This document shows positions 1 through 7,406 of a stretch of 14,653 bases of DNA, piece by piece. Every line of letters starts with the position of its first letter. Position 1 is the stretch's first letter. A program made the translations under genes and the position numbers. The DNA is from an uncultured Clostridia bacterium (GTDB lineage Bacteria > Bacillota > Clostridia > Peptostreptococcales > Anaerovoracaceae), in NCBI GenBank assembly GCA_934255435.1, contig CAKQNZ010000041.1, positions 1 through 14,653 on the forward strand, read 5' to 3'. The notes under the pieces were generated by a model. That model had not been told where the DNA came from. It was given only the letters and a program-made list of their open reading frames with translations, and did not search any database.

Positions 1-959
1 ATCTCTGCGATGTAAGCTCCGATGTAGAATCTTACCTTGTGAGCGAACACCTTGAGTGCCAGCAGAGCTCTTTCGTTGCCGTCTTCAGCAGCAGCCTCCA
101 GGTCTCTGAAGTCACTTGAAACGCCTGAAATACCCAGAACACCTGACTTCTTGTTCAGGATCTCGTTTGCAACACCCTGATCGAGGTTTTCCTTTTCTCT
201 TATATAAGTAACGATAGCCGGGTCGATGTCTCCGCTCCTTGTTCCCATTACGAGACCCTCAAGCGGTGTGAATCCCATCGATGTATCGATGCACTTGCCT
301 CTCTTGATAGCTGATACTGATGCTCCGTTGCCCAGGTGGCATGTGATGATCTTAAGATCGTCGAGGTTTACGTTCATGATATCTGAAGCTCTCTCAGCTA
401 CGTATTTATGGCTTGTTCCGTGGAATCCGTATCTTCTGATGCCGTACTTCTGATAATATTCATACGGGATAGCGTAGATATATGATTCAGGAGGCATAGT
501 CTGGTGGAATGCTGTATCGAATACTGCAACCATCGGAGTCTCCGGCATGAGTGCCTGACATGCTGCGATACCCAGAAGGTTAGGCGGATTGTGGAGCGGT
601 GCCAGATCTACGCACTCTTCGAGAGTCTTGATAACTGTTTCGTCGATAAGTACCGAGTGAGCGTATTTTTCTCCGGCGTGTACCACACGATGTCCCACAG
701 CACCGATCTCGCTCATATCTTTAACAACACCGTGATCTTCGTCCTGGATCGCATCAAGAACATGTCCGATAGCGTCCTTGTGGTCTGCCATAGGTGTAAC
801 CAGTTTGAACTTGTCCATACCGATCTTTTCGTGAGTGATCACTGAACCGTCCATGCCGATCCTTTCAACGAGACCTTTGCACATGAGTACTTCATTTGTC
901 ATATCAAGTACCTGATATTTGAGTGAAGAGCTTCCGCAGTTGATAACTAAAACTTTCAT
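1..959 (-). CDS. ackA: acetate kinase, C-terminus cut by window edge
   Basis: Cytoplasmic acetate kinase interconverts acetyl phosphate plus ADP with acetate plus ATP, usually the last ATP-yielding step of acetate fermentation. The translation opens with [14 protein letters not shown], the family N-terminal signature with Asn7. Residues matching the known active site of the Methanosarcina enzyme sit at the same numbers: Arg91 (in [11 protein letters not shown]), His123 (in PLHNPP), Asp148 (in FDTAFH), His180 (in GFHGTSH) and Arg241 (in GTRSGDIDP). The glycine-rich CHLGNGAS nucleotide loop is at 207-214. About 319 of the usual ~400 residues are present; the rest, including the conserved Glu near 384, lies beyond position 1. 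The ATG is preceded by GGAGG (plus-strand CCTCC 970-974). It has its own sigma-A promoter and follows tmcAL on the same strand. No pta gene is adjacent within the window. Confidence 0.97.
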   Translation of the reverse strand, partial: MKVLVINCGSSSLKYQVLDMTNEVLMCKGLVERIGMDGSVITHEKIGMDKFKLVTPMADHKDAIGHVLDAIQDEDHGVVKDMSEIGAVGHRVVHAGEKYAHSVLIDETVIKTLEECVDLAPLHNPPNLLGIAACQALMPETPMVAVFDTAFHQTMPPESYIYAIPYEYYQKYGIRRYGFHGTSHKYVAERASDIMNVNLDDLKIITCHLGNGASVSAIKRGKCIDTSMGFTPLEGLVMGTRSGDIDPAIVTYIREKENLDQGVANEILNKKSGVLGISGVSSDFRDLEAAAEDGNERALLALKVFAHKVRFYIGAYIAE

Positions 960-1003
960 TATATATTTTCCTCCGTGTTAAATTAATCTGAAACAACTAT
1001 AAT

Positions 1004-1032
1004 ATTATAACTTTTACAGCCACTGTTTTCAA
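1004..1032 (-). promoter_or_regulatory. sigma-A promoter of ackA
   Basis: On the minus strand TTGAAA (1027-1032) and TATAAT (1004-1009) are separated by exactly 17 bases. That is five of six consensus bases at -35 and six of six at -10. The expected start near 997 gives a leader of about 40 nt carrying the GGAGG site of ackA. The promoter lies in the gap just after the tmcAL stop, so ackA can be transcribed strongly and independently of the upstream cluster. Confidence 0.82.
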
Positions 1033-1047
1033 GGCTTTTATACGACT

Positions 1048-2241
1048 TTATATGAAATGACCGCTGAAGACCCTGTCCGAGTATCGGTACAGATCCCTGC
1101 CTGCCAGTATGTTGTACATATCTGCAGCAAGGATATCAGTTTCCAGCGCTTTCTGTATCTCCGGAAAATTGTGGACTTCCTTGTTTACATTGGTTATGAC
1201 CGGTATGTCTGCCGCTTCGGATTTTTTTATCCAGCGTATCATTTTCCTGCCCTGTGCTCCTGCAGCGAGCACCCGGGCGTATTTTCCAGCATATACAGTA
1301 TCTCTTCCTGTACCAAGTAGAATATACACAAGTATCCGCCTTACTGCCGCTTCGGTATATCGCTTTGAAACTACTGATGATATCAGCTCTTTGAGATCTC
1401 CGGCAGTCACAGCTTCTTTTTTGAGCTTGTGCTCCAAGCCTTCACCCACGCAGTATATCTGCGACAGCTGCTTCGACGTCTTCCGTATTATCTCAGCTCT
1501 CACAAGCTGAAACATAAGCTCATCTGACGGTCTGCTGCTGTCAGCAGCAGCGACACTGACATCCTGCGGTACATATGATGAAATATCTCTGCCTGACGAC
1601 AGCATATCCCTGATGACCGTAGCACCTGCAAACCCGGCAGCCTCATTTGCATCAAAATATCCGGAACCGTTTCGTCTGACAGTCACCGGCTCTATATGCC
1701 TGCCAAGGTTTTCCCAGTGCATGATCCTTTTCAGATATTCCAGCGCCAGTATATTGTTCGGTGAAAGCATCACCTCCACAGCTTTTCTGCCTATTATCTG
1801 TTCAGATGCCAGCTGATTTGCTTTTGCAAAAGAAAATCCTTCGCCCATTATCTCATCCCGTATCTTCTTTATCTCATCTTCCTTTGCAGTCATTTCCGCC
1901 GCAGTGTCTCTAAGAAGATCTATGTCTCCGTTTTCACTGCCGAAACATATATGCGTCACACCTGATCTTACAAGTATATCGACACTGCCTTCTGCAAAGA
2001 CCTGTGCCGGTGCGCATGCATAAAGGAAAGGCAGTTCGAGAACAAGATCTGCCCCGTTCATCGCAGCCAGCTTTGCCCTGGTCCACTTATCCATAATGGC
2101 AGCCTCTCCTCTCTGGGTAAAACTGCCGCTCATGACTGCAGCTATGCCGTCAGCTTCTGTCAGCTCTCGTGCTTTCTGTATATGATATCCGTGCCCGTTG
2201 TGGAACGGATTGTATTCCGCTGGTATTCCTGTTATCCTCAT
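1048..2241 (-). CDS. tmcAL: tRNA(Met) cytidine acetate ligase TmcAL (YlbM family)
   Basis: TmcAL (B. subtilis YlbM) activates acetate with ATP to acetyl-adenylate and acetylates the wobble cytidine (C34) of elongator tRNA-Met, giving ac4C. The 397-residue protein has the expected length. Its N-terminus contains GIPAEYNPFHNGH with the HNGH nucleotidyltransferase signature at residues 14-17. SGSFTQRGEAA (38-48), the GADLVLELPF stretch and FGSENGD are further family hallmarks. The start lies 7 bases after the ylbJ stop, and no strong Shine-Dalgarno site is seen, so translation is probably coupled to ylbJ. The rsmD-coaD-ylbJ-ylbM order mirrors the B. subtilis ylb region. Acetate kinase follows directly, which is notable because TmcAL consumes acetate. 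Function is inferred from family membership; the family match is clear. Confidence 0.92.
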   Translation of the reverse strand: MRITGIPAEYNPFHNGHGYHIQKARELTEADGIAAVMSGSFTQRGEAAIMDKWTRAKLAAMNGADLVLELPFLYACAPAQVFAEGSVDILVRSGVTHICFGSENGDIDLLRDTAAEMTAKEDEIKKIRDEIMGEGFSFAKANQLASEQIIGRKAVEVMLSPNNILALEYLKRIMHWENLGRHIEPVTVRRNGSGYFDANEAAGFAGATVIRDMLSSGRDISSYVPQDVSVAAADSSRPSDELMFQLVRAEIIRKTSKQLSQIYCVGEGLEHKLKKEAVTAGDLKELISSVVSKRYTEAAVRRILVYILLGTGRDTVYAGKYARVLAAGAQGRKMIRWIKKSEAADIPVITNVNKEVHNFPEIQKALETDILAADMYNILAGRDLYRYSDRVFSGHFI

Positions 2242-2248
2242 GGCTCAA

Positions 2249-3181
2249 TCATAACATAACATATGAAAGAATCAAAGATATTACAGTTGAAAAAATACAG
2301 TGAGTGAATTTGCTTTTGAACAGGAATCCTGCATGTATACCCGTACCGCTGAGCATGCTCATTGTCTGCCCCATTACAGACAGACCTCCCCAGGACATTA
2401 TTGCAGTGCAGAGGACGCATCTGATCAAGTCGGAAACCATCCGGCACTCCGCAACAGCACCACATCCCACCGTCATCTCAAAGAAGCCTTTCACAAGAGC
2501 TCTGATGCACTGGGAGTCTATGAAAGACAGCATACCGCTCATATGCAGCATATCTGTCACGAACATGAACATCACGATATAAGCCAGTATTATGCCCAGA
2601 GCCTTGAAAGACGAAAGTATCGATTCTGTGAGAGATTCCTGTATCCCTGACTTTTCTATACATTCTCTGCTGCCGTCAGCTTTTCTGCCTGAACCGTATT
2701 TTTTTGAATAGATCATGCCGTTGACAACAGCTCCGGCATAGTGCGAAACTGCTATTATACCTCCGGCAAGACCTGATCCCAGCATACCTGCACCGACAGC
2801 TCCCACCATGAACGCAGGTCCCGATGTACTGCAGAAAGACATGAGCCGCCTGGCTTCGCTGATATCTATATCACCGGCACGCTTCATGTCTCCAACGATC
2901 TTTGCCCCCATCGGATATCCCGACAGAACGCTCATGGAAAACGGGAACAGCCCGGAACTGAAATATTTCATTATACCGAGGTTCTGAAGAAAATTGGCAC
3001 ATATAAAAAACGGCAGCAGTGCAGGAAGCACATTGCCAAGCCACAGGGATATGCCTTTTCTCGCTGAGGTCAGCGCCATTTCAGGGAAAGCGACCATAAG
3101 TATGCAGCATGACAGTGCAGCAGTACCTGCGATCATTATTTTTTCTATTTTTAGTCTGTGTCTGAAATCAAAAATATCCAT
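2249..3181 (-). CDS. ylbJ: sporulation integral membrane protein YlbJ (SpoVV-like, dipicolinate transport)
   Basis: B. subtilis YlbJ/SpoVV is needed to move dipicolinic acid from mother cell to forespore; the fold belongs to the nucleoside-recognition/Gate superfamily. Family traits seen: a first hydrophobic helix (about 15-33), LPALLPFFICANFL (52-65), the conserved SGYPMGAK (87-94), EARRLMSFCSTSGPAF (109-124) with the ISHYAG-like AVSHYAG (144-150), and a C-terminal SWGGLSVMGQ (263-272) before a last helix. At 310 residues it is shorter than the roughly 400 of B. subtilis, but the end looks natural and no frameshift is seen. ATG 3181 is the first possible start because an in-frame TGA lies 15 nt upstream. 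It has no visible Shine-Dalgarno sequence, and the start codon sits inside a long inverted repeat. The next in-frame ATG (residue 16) also lacks one. Confidence 0.88.
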   Translation of the reverse strand: MDIFDFRHRLKIEKIMIAGTAALSCCILMVAFPEMALTSARKGISLWLGNVLPALLPFFICANFLQNLGIMKYFSSGLFPFSMSVLSGYPMGAKIVGDMKRAGDIDISEARRLMSFCSTSGPAFMVGAVGAGMLGSGLAGGIIAVSHYAGAVVNGMIYSKKYGSGRKADGSRECIEKSGIQESLTESILSSFKALGIILAYIVMFMFVTDMLHMSGMLSFIDSQCIRALVKGFFEMTVGCGAVAECRMVSDLIRCVLCTAIMSWGGLSVMGQTMSMLSGTGIHAGFLFKSKFTHCIFSTVISLILSYVML

Positions 3182-3214
3182 GGTAGAGTCTATTCACTTT
3201 ACCATGGATATATT
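3171..3214. repeat. 18-bp near-perfect inverted repeat spanning the ylbJ start codon
   Basis: The arms are plus-strand 3171-3188 and 3197-3214 with an 8-base loop (3189-3196). Sixteen of 18 positions pair, with 12 consecutive pairs centred on CCATGG. In ylbJ mRNA the downstream arm contains the ATG (3181-3179) and the first three to four codons; the upstream arm lies in the gap after the preceding gene. The structure could hide the start codon, act as a processing site, or be a DNA operator. It has no clear run of U after it beyond the U-rich codons 3-5, so it is not a standard terminator. The repeat is read directly; the role is inference. Confidence 0.7.
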
Positions 3215-3228
3215 ACATTTACTGTCTG

Positions 3229-3798
3229 TTATTCATGTTCTTCTTCACTGAGCGGTGACGGTGCAGGCATATCCTCTCCATCCACCTGCGCTCTGTAGGA
3301 CATATCTCTGAGCTCGTCCCTGTTTGCAGCAAGTGCTGAGTTGATGTCATCGAAAGCCTTTTCGATGCTGGTGAACATTTCGCCGAAATATATAGAACTG
3401 AGATGTTCCATCTTTCCCTGGAAGTTGCTGAGTATGCTGTCGAGATAATCATATGTACCTATCTTGAGCTGTTTCGCTGTATCTTCGGTGACCTTCATAA
3501 GTTCTTCTGCTCTGAATTTGGCTTTTACTGTTATGTCGTTGTTCTCCACCAGAGTATCCGCCTGTTTCTGCGCATCATCTATCACCGCCTCGTACTGTGT
3601 CTTGGCTTCAGCAATGATACGTTCTCTTTCGTTTTTGATCCACTGCGCCTGCTGTATCTCATCCGGCAGCTCTGCCCTTATCTCCCTGACTATCTCCAAT
3701 AATTCCTGAGAGTCTACCATGATCTTGCCTGTAAGCGGAAATCCCGCAGCCGTATCAACTATTTCTTCTATTTCTTCAAGTAGTTCCAAAACTCTCAT
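3229..3798 (-). CDS. coiled-coil protein of unknown function between coaD and ylbJ
   Basis: I do not recognise a characterised function. The 189-residue soluble protein has no signal peptide or membrane helix. It starts MRVLELLEEIEEIVDTAAG. Residues from about 28 to 115 are rich in Glu, Lys, Ala and Gln with heptad-like spacing, suggesting a long coiled coil similar in look to ATP-synthase b/E-type stalks or DivIVA-like proteins. The end is short, acidic and probably disordered (EDMPAPSPLSEEEHE). It starts with ATG at 3798 behind a good AGGAGG site, 9 bases after the coaD stop, so it belongs to the coaD transcript. A hypothetical or loosely named 'ATPase' gene in this place is, as I recall, common in Clostridia. 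Similarity to stalk proteins may simply reflect coiled-coil composition. Confidence 0.8.
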   Translation of the reverse strand: MRVLELLEEIEEIVDTAAGFPLTGKIMVDSQELLEIVREIRAELPDEIQQAQWIKNERERIIAEAKTQYEAVIDDAQKQADTLVENNDITVKAKFRAEELMKVTEDTAKQLKIGTYDYLDSILSNFQGKMEHLSSIYFGEMFTSIEKAFDDINSALAANRDELRDMSYRAQVDGEDMPAPSPLSEEEHE

Positions 3799-3807
3799 AA
3801 CATCCTC

Positions 3808-4293
3808 CTATTTTATGATCTTATCATTCATATATTCCAGTATCCTGTCCGGAACGAGTCCCTGTATACTCCCGCCGAGAGAATGGACTTCTTTCATCAT
3901 GCTTGAACTTATAAACGAATACTCCGGCGCCGTCATCAGAAAAACTGTTTCGACTTTCTCGTTGAAAAGTCTGTCGTTCATCTGTGCCATCTGTATCTCG
4001 TACTCGAAATCTGCAGCAGCTCTCAGTCCTCTGACCACGACATTGAAACCGTTCTCGTTGACATAGTCAGCAAGCAGTCCTGAAAAATTCTCGACTCTGA
4101 CATTGTCAAGTCCGTCAAGTGTCTCCCTTATCATTTTTTCACGTTCGTCAAGGGTGAACATTGATTTTTTGGAAGGGTTCACGATTATTCCTATCGTAAG
4201 TTCGTCGTAAAGCTTTGATGCCCGTTCTATGATATTGTAGTGACCGTTCGTAAGCGGATCGAACGAGCCTGTGTATAATGCTTTTGTCTTCAT
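3808..4293 (-). CDS. coaD: phosphopantetheine adenylyltransferase
   Basis: CoaD transfers AMP from ATP to 4'-phosphopantetheine, forming dephospho-CoA, the penultimate step of coenzyme A synthesis in the cytoplasm. The 161-residue length is typical. The N-terminus reads ALYTGSFDPLTNGH, with the T/HxGH nucleotidyltransferase motif at Thr15-His18. VVRGLRAAADFEYE (86-99) supplies the conserved Arg88 and Arg91 region, and PEYSFISSSMMKEV (123-136) holds the ISSS motif. The SD is AGAAGGAA about nine bases before the ATG. It is 56 bases downstream of rsmD, a pairing widely conserved in bacteria, and has a strong promoter of its own in that gap. It is followed closely by the coiled-coil gene. Confidence 0.97.
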   Translation of the reverse strand: MKTKALYTGSFDPLTNGHYNIIERASKLYDELTIGIIVNPSKKSMFTLDEREKMIRETLDGLDNVRVENFSGLLADYVNENGFNVVVRGLRAAADFEYEIQMAQMNDRLFNEKVETVFLMTAPEYSFISSSMMKEVHSLGGSIQGLVPDRILEYMNDKIIK

Positions 4294-4324
4294 TCCGGTT
4301 GGTTCCTTCTATTGATATCGTTTC

Positions 4325-4353
4325 ATTATATCATGCTTTTTTTGCAGGTTCAA
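4325..4353 (-). promoter_or_regulatory. extended -10 sigma-A promoter of coaD
   Basis: On the minus strand TTGAAC (4348-4353) and TATAAT (4325-4330) are 17 bases apart, and TGA directly before TATAAT forms an extended -10 (TGnTATAAT). The -35 overlaps the rsmD stop codon. The start is expected near 4318, giving a leader of about 25 nt before the coaD ATG. It can drive coaD, the coiled-coil gene, ylbJ and tmcAL apart from rsmD. Confidence 0.8.
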
Positions 4354-4373
4354 CAATAGATTGAAAGCATGAT
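4330..4373. repeat. 10-bp perfect inverted repeat bracketing the coaD promoter
   Basis: ATCATGCTTT (4330-4339) and AAAGCATGAT (4364-4373) are exact reverse complements 24 bases apart. One arm touches the -10 hexamer and fills part of the promoter spacer; the other lies inside the last codons of rsmD. In read-through RNA it would form a stem with a 24-nt loop and no U-tract after it. It could be a paired operator, an RNA stability element, or chance. The repeat is certain; the role is not. Confidence 0.5.
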
Positions 4374-4886
4374 TATACCGTATTTGCGTTCTTTTATTTT
4401 ATTGAATCCTTCAAACTCTTCAGGCAGCACTTCTTCTCTGCGGTGTTCTGCGATTATCACACCATCTTCTGCAAGCACGCCGTATTCACGTATCAGTTGA
4501 AAACATTCTTCGAGATATCCTTTGCCGTAAGGCGGATCCAGTAGTATTATATCGAATTTTTCACCAAGGCCGGCCAGGACTTTCTTGTAGTCTCCCGGCA
4601 CCACTCTTGCTCCGCTTTCTATTTTGCAGTGTTCTATATTGGATCTTATCAGCCTGAGACTTTCCCTGGAATTATCTGCAAATACACAGAAATCTGCACC
4701 TCTGCTCAATGCCTCGATTCCCAGATTGCCTGTTCCCGAAAAAAGATCCAGGACTCTGCTGCCCCATATCCTGTCTGTCATTATGCTGAACAGCGCCTCT
4801 TTGACTTTGTCTGTTGTAGGACGCACTGAATTATCCGCCGGAGGCGTAAGACGTCTCCCTTTATAATCACCTGCTATTACACGCAT
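4350..4886 (-). CDS. rsmD: 16S rRNA (guanine(966)-N2)-methyltransferase RsmD
   Basis: RsmD uses S-adenosylmethionine to methylate N2 of G966 in 16S rRNA during 30S assembly. I set the start at ATG 4886, giving 178 residues. MRVIAGDYKGRRL is the usual beginning of the family, and AGGAGG (plus-strand CCTCC 4895-4899) lies eight bases upstream; an in-frame ATG at 4928 would add 14 atypical residues and lacks an SD. Seen motifs: RPTTDKVKEALFS (22-34), the SAM-binding loop DLFSGTGNLGIEAL (47-60), and the catalytic DPPYGKG (117-123). The stop overlaps the coaD promoter, and coaD follows on the same strand as in many bacteria. The upstream neighbour, a spore-protein gene, is divergent. Confidence 0.95.
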   Translation of the reverse strand: MRVIAGDYKGRRLTPPADNSVRPTTDKVKEALFSIMTDRIWGSRVLDLFSGTGNLGIEALSRGADFCVFADNSRESLRLIRSNIEHCKIESGARVVPGDYKKVLAGLGEKFDIILLDPPYGKGYLEECFQLIREYGVLAEDGVIIAEHRREEVLPEEFEGFNKIKERKYGIIMLSIYC

Positions 4887-4905
4887 ATACTTTACCTCCT
4901 GTAGA

Positions 4906-4920
4906 TGTCCTGAAAGGACA
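4906..4920 (-). other. small leader hairpin upstream of the rsmD SD
   Basis: TGTCCT (4906-4911) and AGGACA (4915-4920) are perfect reverse complements with a 3-base loop. They lie 6-7 bases before the rsmD SD. The stem is short, so a regulatory role is weakly supported. Confidence 0.3.
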
Positions 4921-4939
4921 AGTATCATATAATTTTATC

Positions 4940-4967
4940 ATTATTGAAATGATATATCCAGTACCAA
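4940..4967 (-). promoter_or_regulatory. possible sigma-A promoter of rsmD
   Basis: On the minus strand TTGGTA (4962-4967) and AATAAT (4940-4945) are 16 bases apart. The -10 matches five of six and the -35 four of six. It sits in the divergent gap between rsmD and the spore-protein gene, where a promoter is needed. The surrounding DNA is AT-rich, so chance matches are likely. Confidence 0.35.
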
Positions 4968-5053
4968 CTGGTAAAAATGCGTTTCATATGAAATTATTGC
5001 TTGTTATAGATACCTGAACACTGGTTAAATTATTAGTACAGGAGGTGAAAGAC

Positions 5054-5254
5054 ATGTCATTACAGGATAAAATGAACACAAGTGCAAAGCCTGCATTAAA
5101 GAACCTGAAGACTGAAGTAGCAAACGAGCTGGGACTCGCTAACTACGAACAGGCTGACAAGGGAAACATGACCGCAAGAGAAAACGGTTATGTAGGCGGC
5201 TATATGACTAAGAAGTTAGTCGAAATGGCTGAACAGCAGCTTTCAGGCAAATAA
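5054..5254 (+). CDS. alpha/beta-type small acid-soluble spore protein (SASP)
   Basis: These proteins coat forespore DNA, shift it to an A-like form and protect it from UV and heat; the GPR protease degrades them at germination. The 66-residue product has the two family landmarks: KTEVANELGL, covering the expected GPR cleavage region, and the DNA-binding block GNMTARENGYVGGYMTKKLV followed by EMAEQQ. Start is ATG 5054, eight bases after a perfect GGAGG at 5041-5045; a GTG at 5045 lies inside that SD and is not credible. The gene is monocistronic, on the opposite strand from its neighbours, and ends in an intrinsic terminator. A sigma-G promoter is expected, but I could not find a convincing one. 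It is strong evidence that the organism sporulates or recently did. Confidence 0.97.
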   Translation: MSLQDKMNTSAKPALKNLKTEVANELGLANYEQADKGNMTARENGYVGGYMTKKLVEMAEQQLSGK

Positions 5255-5273
5255 CACCTGAACGCAGCAACTG

Positions 5274-5320
5274 ATTGAAAATGGAGATATTTGTTTGAAA
5301 GCAAATATCTCTTTTTCAAT
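5274..5320. terminator. bidirectional intrinsic terminator between SASP gene and recG
   Basis: GAGATATTTG (5284-5293) pairs perfectly with CAAATATCTC (5302-5311) around an 8-base loop, followed on the plus strand by TTTTT (5312-5316). Outside the stem, ATTGAAAA (5274-5281) also complements TTTTCAAT (5313-5320). Reading the minus strand therefore gives the same hairpin followed by TTTT. It is placed to end both the SASP transcript and the recG transcript, which converge here. Confidence 0.88.
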
Positions 5321-5366
5321 TATCATGCTCGTATGCATTACAACATATCCATATATGAAGATATTT

Positions 5367-7406
5367 CTACAGTTCAAGCTGTATATTCCTGCCGAAAAGT
5401 TTCACGATACGCCGTTTAAGCGCCTGATCCTGCTCTTTTTCAAGCATTGGATCATCTTTCAGTATTTTACCTGCCAACGATCCTGCATGCTCCATTATCC
5501 TGACGTGCTTTGCCAGATCTGATATGTTCATATCAGGAAGTCCATGCTGCCGCATACCGAATATCTCCCCGGGACCTCGTATTTCCAGATCCTTTTCCGC
5601 TATGTAAAATCCGTCAGTAGAATTTTCCATTATTTCAGCACGCTGTCTGGCGATCTCTGAATCTCCGGATGTTATCAGCATGCAGTACGACTGATGTACA
5701 CCTCTTCCTACTCTGCCCCTGAGCTGATGCAGCTGCGCCAGCCCGAAACGCTCAGCATTTTCGATGACTATGACTGTGGCGTTGGGTACATTTATCCCGA
5801 CTTCGATGACTACTGTAGCAACAAGAACATGTATCTGTCCATTACAGAACTTTTCCATGATGTCATCTTTCTGCTGCTGTTTCATACCGCCGTGGAGCAG
5901 CGCTATATTATATCCCGGAAAGCGCTCCTGAAGCTCTGCTGCCGTCTCTTCAGCCGATCGTGCATCCAGAACGTCTGAATCCTCGATGAGAGATGTGACT
6001 ACATAGGCCTGACGCCCTTCTTTCAGCTGCATTTCAACGAAATTGTAAGCCTTATAGCGCTCCCTTTCGCTGAGAGCTCTTGTCCTGATCTGCTGCCTGC
6101 CCGGAGGCAGTTCATCTATGACAGAAACTGACAGATCGCCGTACAAGATCACTGCCAGAGTACGTGGTATCGGCGTCGCTGTCATTACCAGCACATTGGG
6201 GTCAGAACCTTTCTCCTTGAGCATGACACGCTGGTTCACACCGAATCTGTGCTGTTCATCAGTTATTACAAGCCCAAGGTTTCTGAACACGACATCCGGC
6301 TGTATGACTGCATGTGTCCCTACGAGTATATCTATCTCACCACTGGCAAGCGCATCAAGTATCGCTCTCTTTTCAGAGGCTTTCAGCGAGCCTGACAGAA
6401 ACCCTGTCCGTATGCCGTGCCGTGAAAAACTGTCTGCAAATCCCTCGTAATGCTGTCTTGCCAGTATTTCAGTAGGTGCCATCATCACAGCCTGGTATCC
6501 GCTGCGAACAGCCTTGTACATCGCAAGTTCAGCCACAGCAGTCTTGCCGGATCCAACATCTCCCTGCACCAGACGATTCATCATATCGCTGCTTTCAAGG
6601 TCCTGCATTATCTCATCGACACATCTTTGCTGAGCCCCTGTCAAGGGATATGGCATGGACTCCAGATACGGTGTTATATCAGCATCCTTCGAAAATGCTA
6701 TGCCGCTGCCTGCCTCTTTCATATTGTGCCTTGTGGCAAACAGCCCTGCCTGCAGTACCAGCAGTTCATCGAAGATCAGTCTGTACCTTGCTTCGAGCAG
6801 TTTCTGTTTTTCTTTTGGAAAATGTATGTTCTCCAGTGCATAGGCTTCTGAACACAGTCTGTTCGACTTGCGGCACTCTTCCGTCAGTATGTCCTCAGCT
6901 TCACTCCAGAGCTCCCTGAGTCCTGACTGCCACGATCTCATTTCACGCTGTGTTATCCCTTTTGTCAGCGGATATACCGGCAGTATGCCCATTTCGGCAT
7001 CTTTTTCCGGGCAGAATTCAGGCTGCGGCATACGGATCTGACCGTTGTATACGTTAGGTTTACCGTAAAATACATACTGTCTGCCTTTCATGAACGTGTC
7101 TTTAAGATACCTGCCATTGAAGAAAACGCATTCCAAAACACCAGTACCGTCTTCAGCAATCACTTTAAGCATGCTCCGACCTTTCCTTGATCTGCCGCTC
7201 TGCTCTGTCATAACGACCTTTGCTCTGACCGCAGCTGCTTCACCCTCTCTCAGCGCAGATATATCTGTATAATGCCGCCTGTCTTCGTAATCCCTTGGAA
7301 AAAACAGCATCATATCCTCAAGCGTTCTGATACCCAGCCTTGCCAGTGCTTCTGCCTTTTTCGGTCCTATACCTTTGATACTTGTAACAGGATCATGAAG
7401 CTCCAT
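5367..7406 (-). CDS. recG: ATP-dependent DNA helicase RecG
   Basis: RecG is a monomeric superfamily 2 helicase that remodels stalled replication forks and branch-migrates Holliday junctions. At 679 residues it has the normal length. In order: an N-terminal HhH-like stretch (SIKGIGPKKAEAL), the wedge/OB region (about 55-150), Walker A GDVGSGKT (about 282-289), a DEQH box (about 383-386) in ITDEQHRFGVNQR, TATPIPRT (about 409-416), and the motif V/VI region with EVGINVPNATV and QLRGRVGRG. A GTG lies one codon upstream, but I prefer ATG 7406, which overlaps the TGA of the preceding Asp23-family gene by one base (TGATG) behind a GAGGTGAG SD. Translation is thus coupled to that gene. It ends about 50 bases before a bidirectional terminator shared with the convergent SASP gene. 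Confidence 0.97.
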   Translation of the reverse strand: MELHDPVTSIKGIGPKKAEALARLGIRTLEDMMLFFPRDYEDRRHYTDISALREGEAAAVRAKVVMTEQSGRSRKGRSMLKVIAEDGTGVLECVFFNGRYLKDTFMKGRQYVFYGKPNVYNGQIRMPQPEFCPEKDAEMGILPVYPLTKGITQREMRSWQSGLRELWSEAEDILTEECRKSNRLCSEAYALENIHFPKEKQKLLEARYRLIFDELLVLQAGLFATRHNMKEAGSGIAFSKDADITPYLESMPYPLTGAQQRCVDEIMQDLESSDMMNRLVQGDVGSGKTAVAELAMYKAVRSGYQAVMMAPTEILARQHYEGFADSFSRHGIRTGFLSGSLKASEKRAILDALASGEIDILVGTHAVIQPDVVFRNLGLVITDEQHRFGVNQRVMLKEKGSDPNVLVMTATPIPRTLAVILYGDLSVSVIDELPPGRQQIRTRALSERERYKAYNFVEMQLKEGRQAYVVTSLIEDSDVLDARSAEETAAELQERFPGYNIALLHGGMKQQQKDDIMEKFCNGQIHVLVATVVIEVGINVPNATVIVIENAERFGLAQLHQLRGRVGRGVHQSYCMLITSGDSEIARQRAEIMENSTDGFYIAEKDLEIRGPGEIFGMRQHGLPDMNISDLAKHVRIMEHAGSLAGKILKDDPMLEKEQDQALKRRIVKLFGRNIQLEL

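Noticed and set aside
1016..1047. Terminator after tmcAL
   Set aside because: Only a 4-bp AGCC/GGCT stem with a long loop is present, inside the ackA promoter, and no T-run follows.
2249..3181. ylbJ as a truncated pseudogene because it is ~100 residues shorter than the Bacillus protein
   Set aside because: All family motifs and a plausible last membrane helix are present in one frame, with no homologous remnant beyond the stop.
4887..4928. A longer rsmD beginning at ATG 4928
   Set aside because: The added residues are not family-like, there is no SD, and AGGAGG stands just before ATG 4886 with the canonical MRVIAG start.
4950..5040. Sigma-G promoter of the SASP gene
   Set aside because: One is expected, but I found no -10/-35 pair of acceptable match and spacing; the TTCATATGAA palindrome at 4983-4992 is not placed as a -10.
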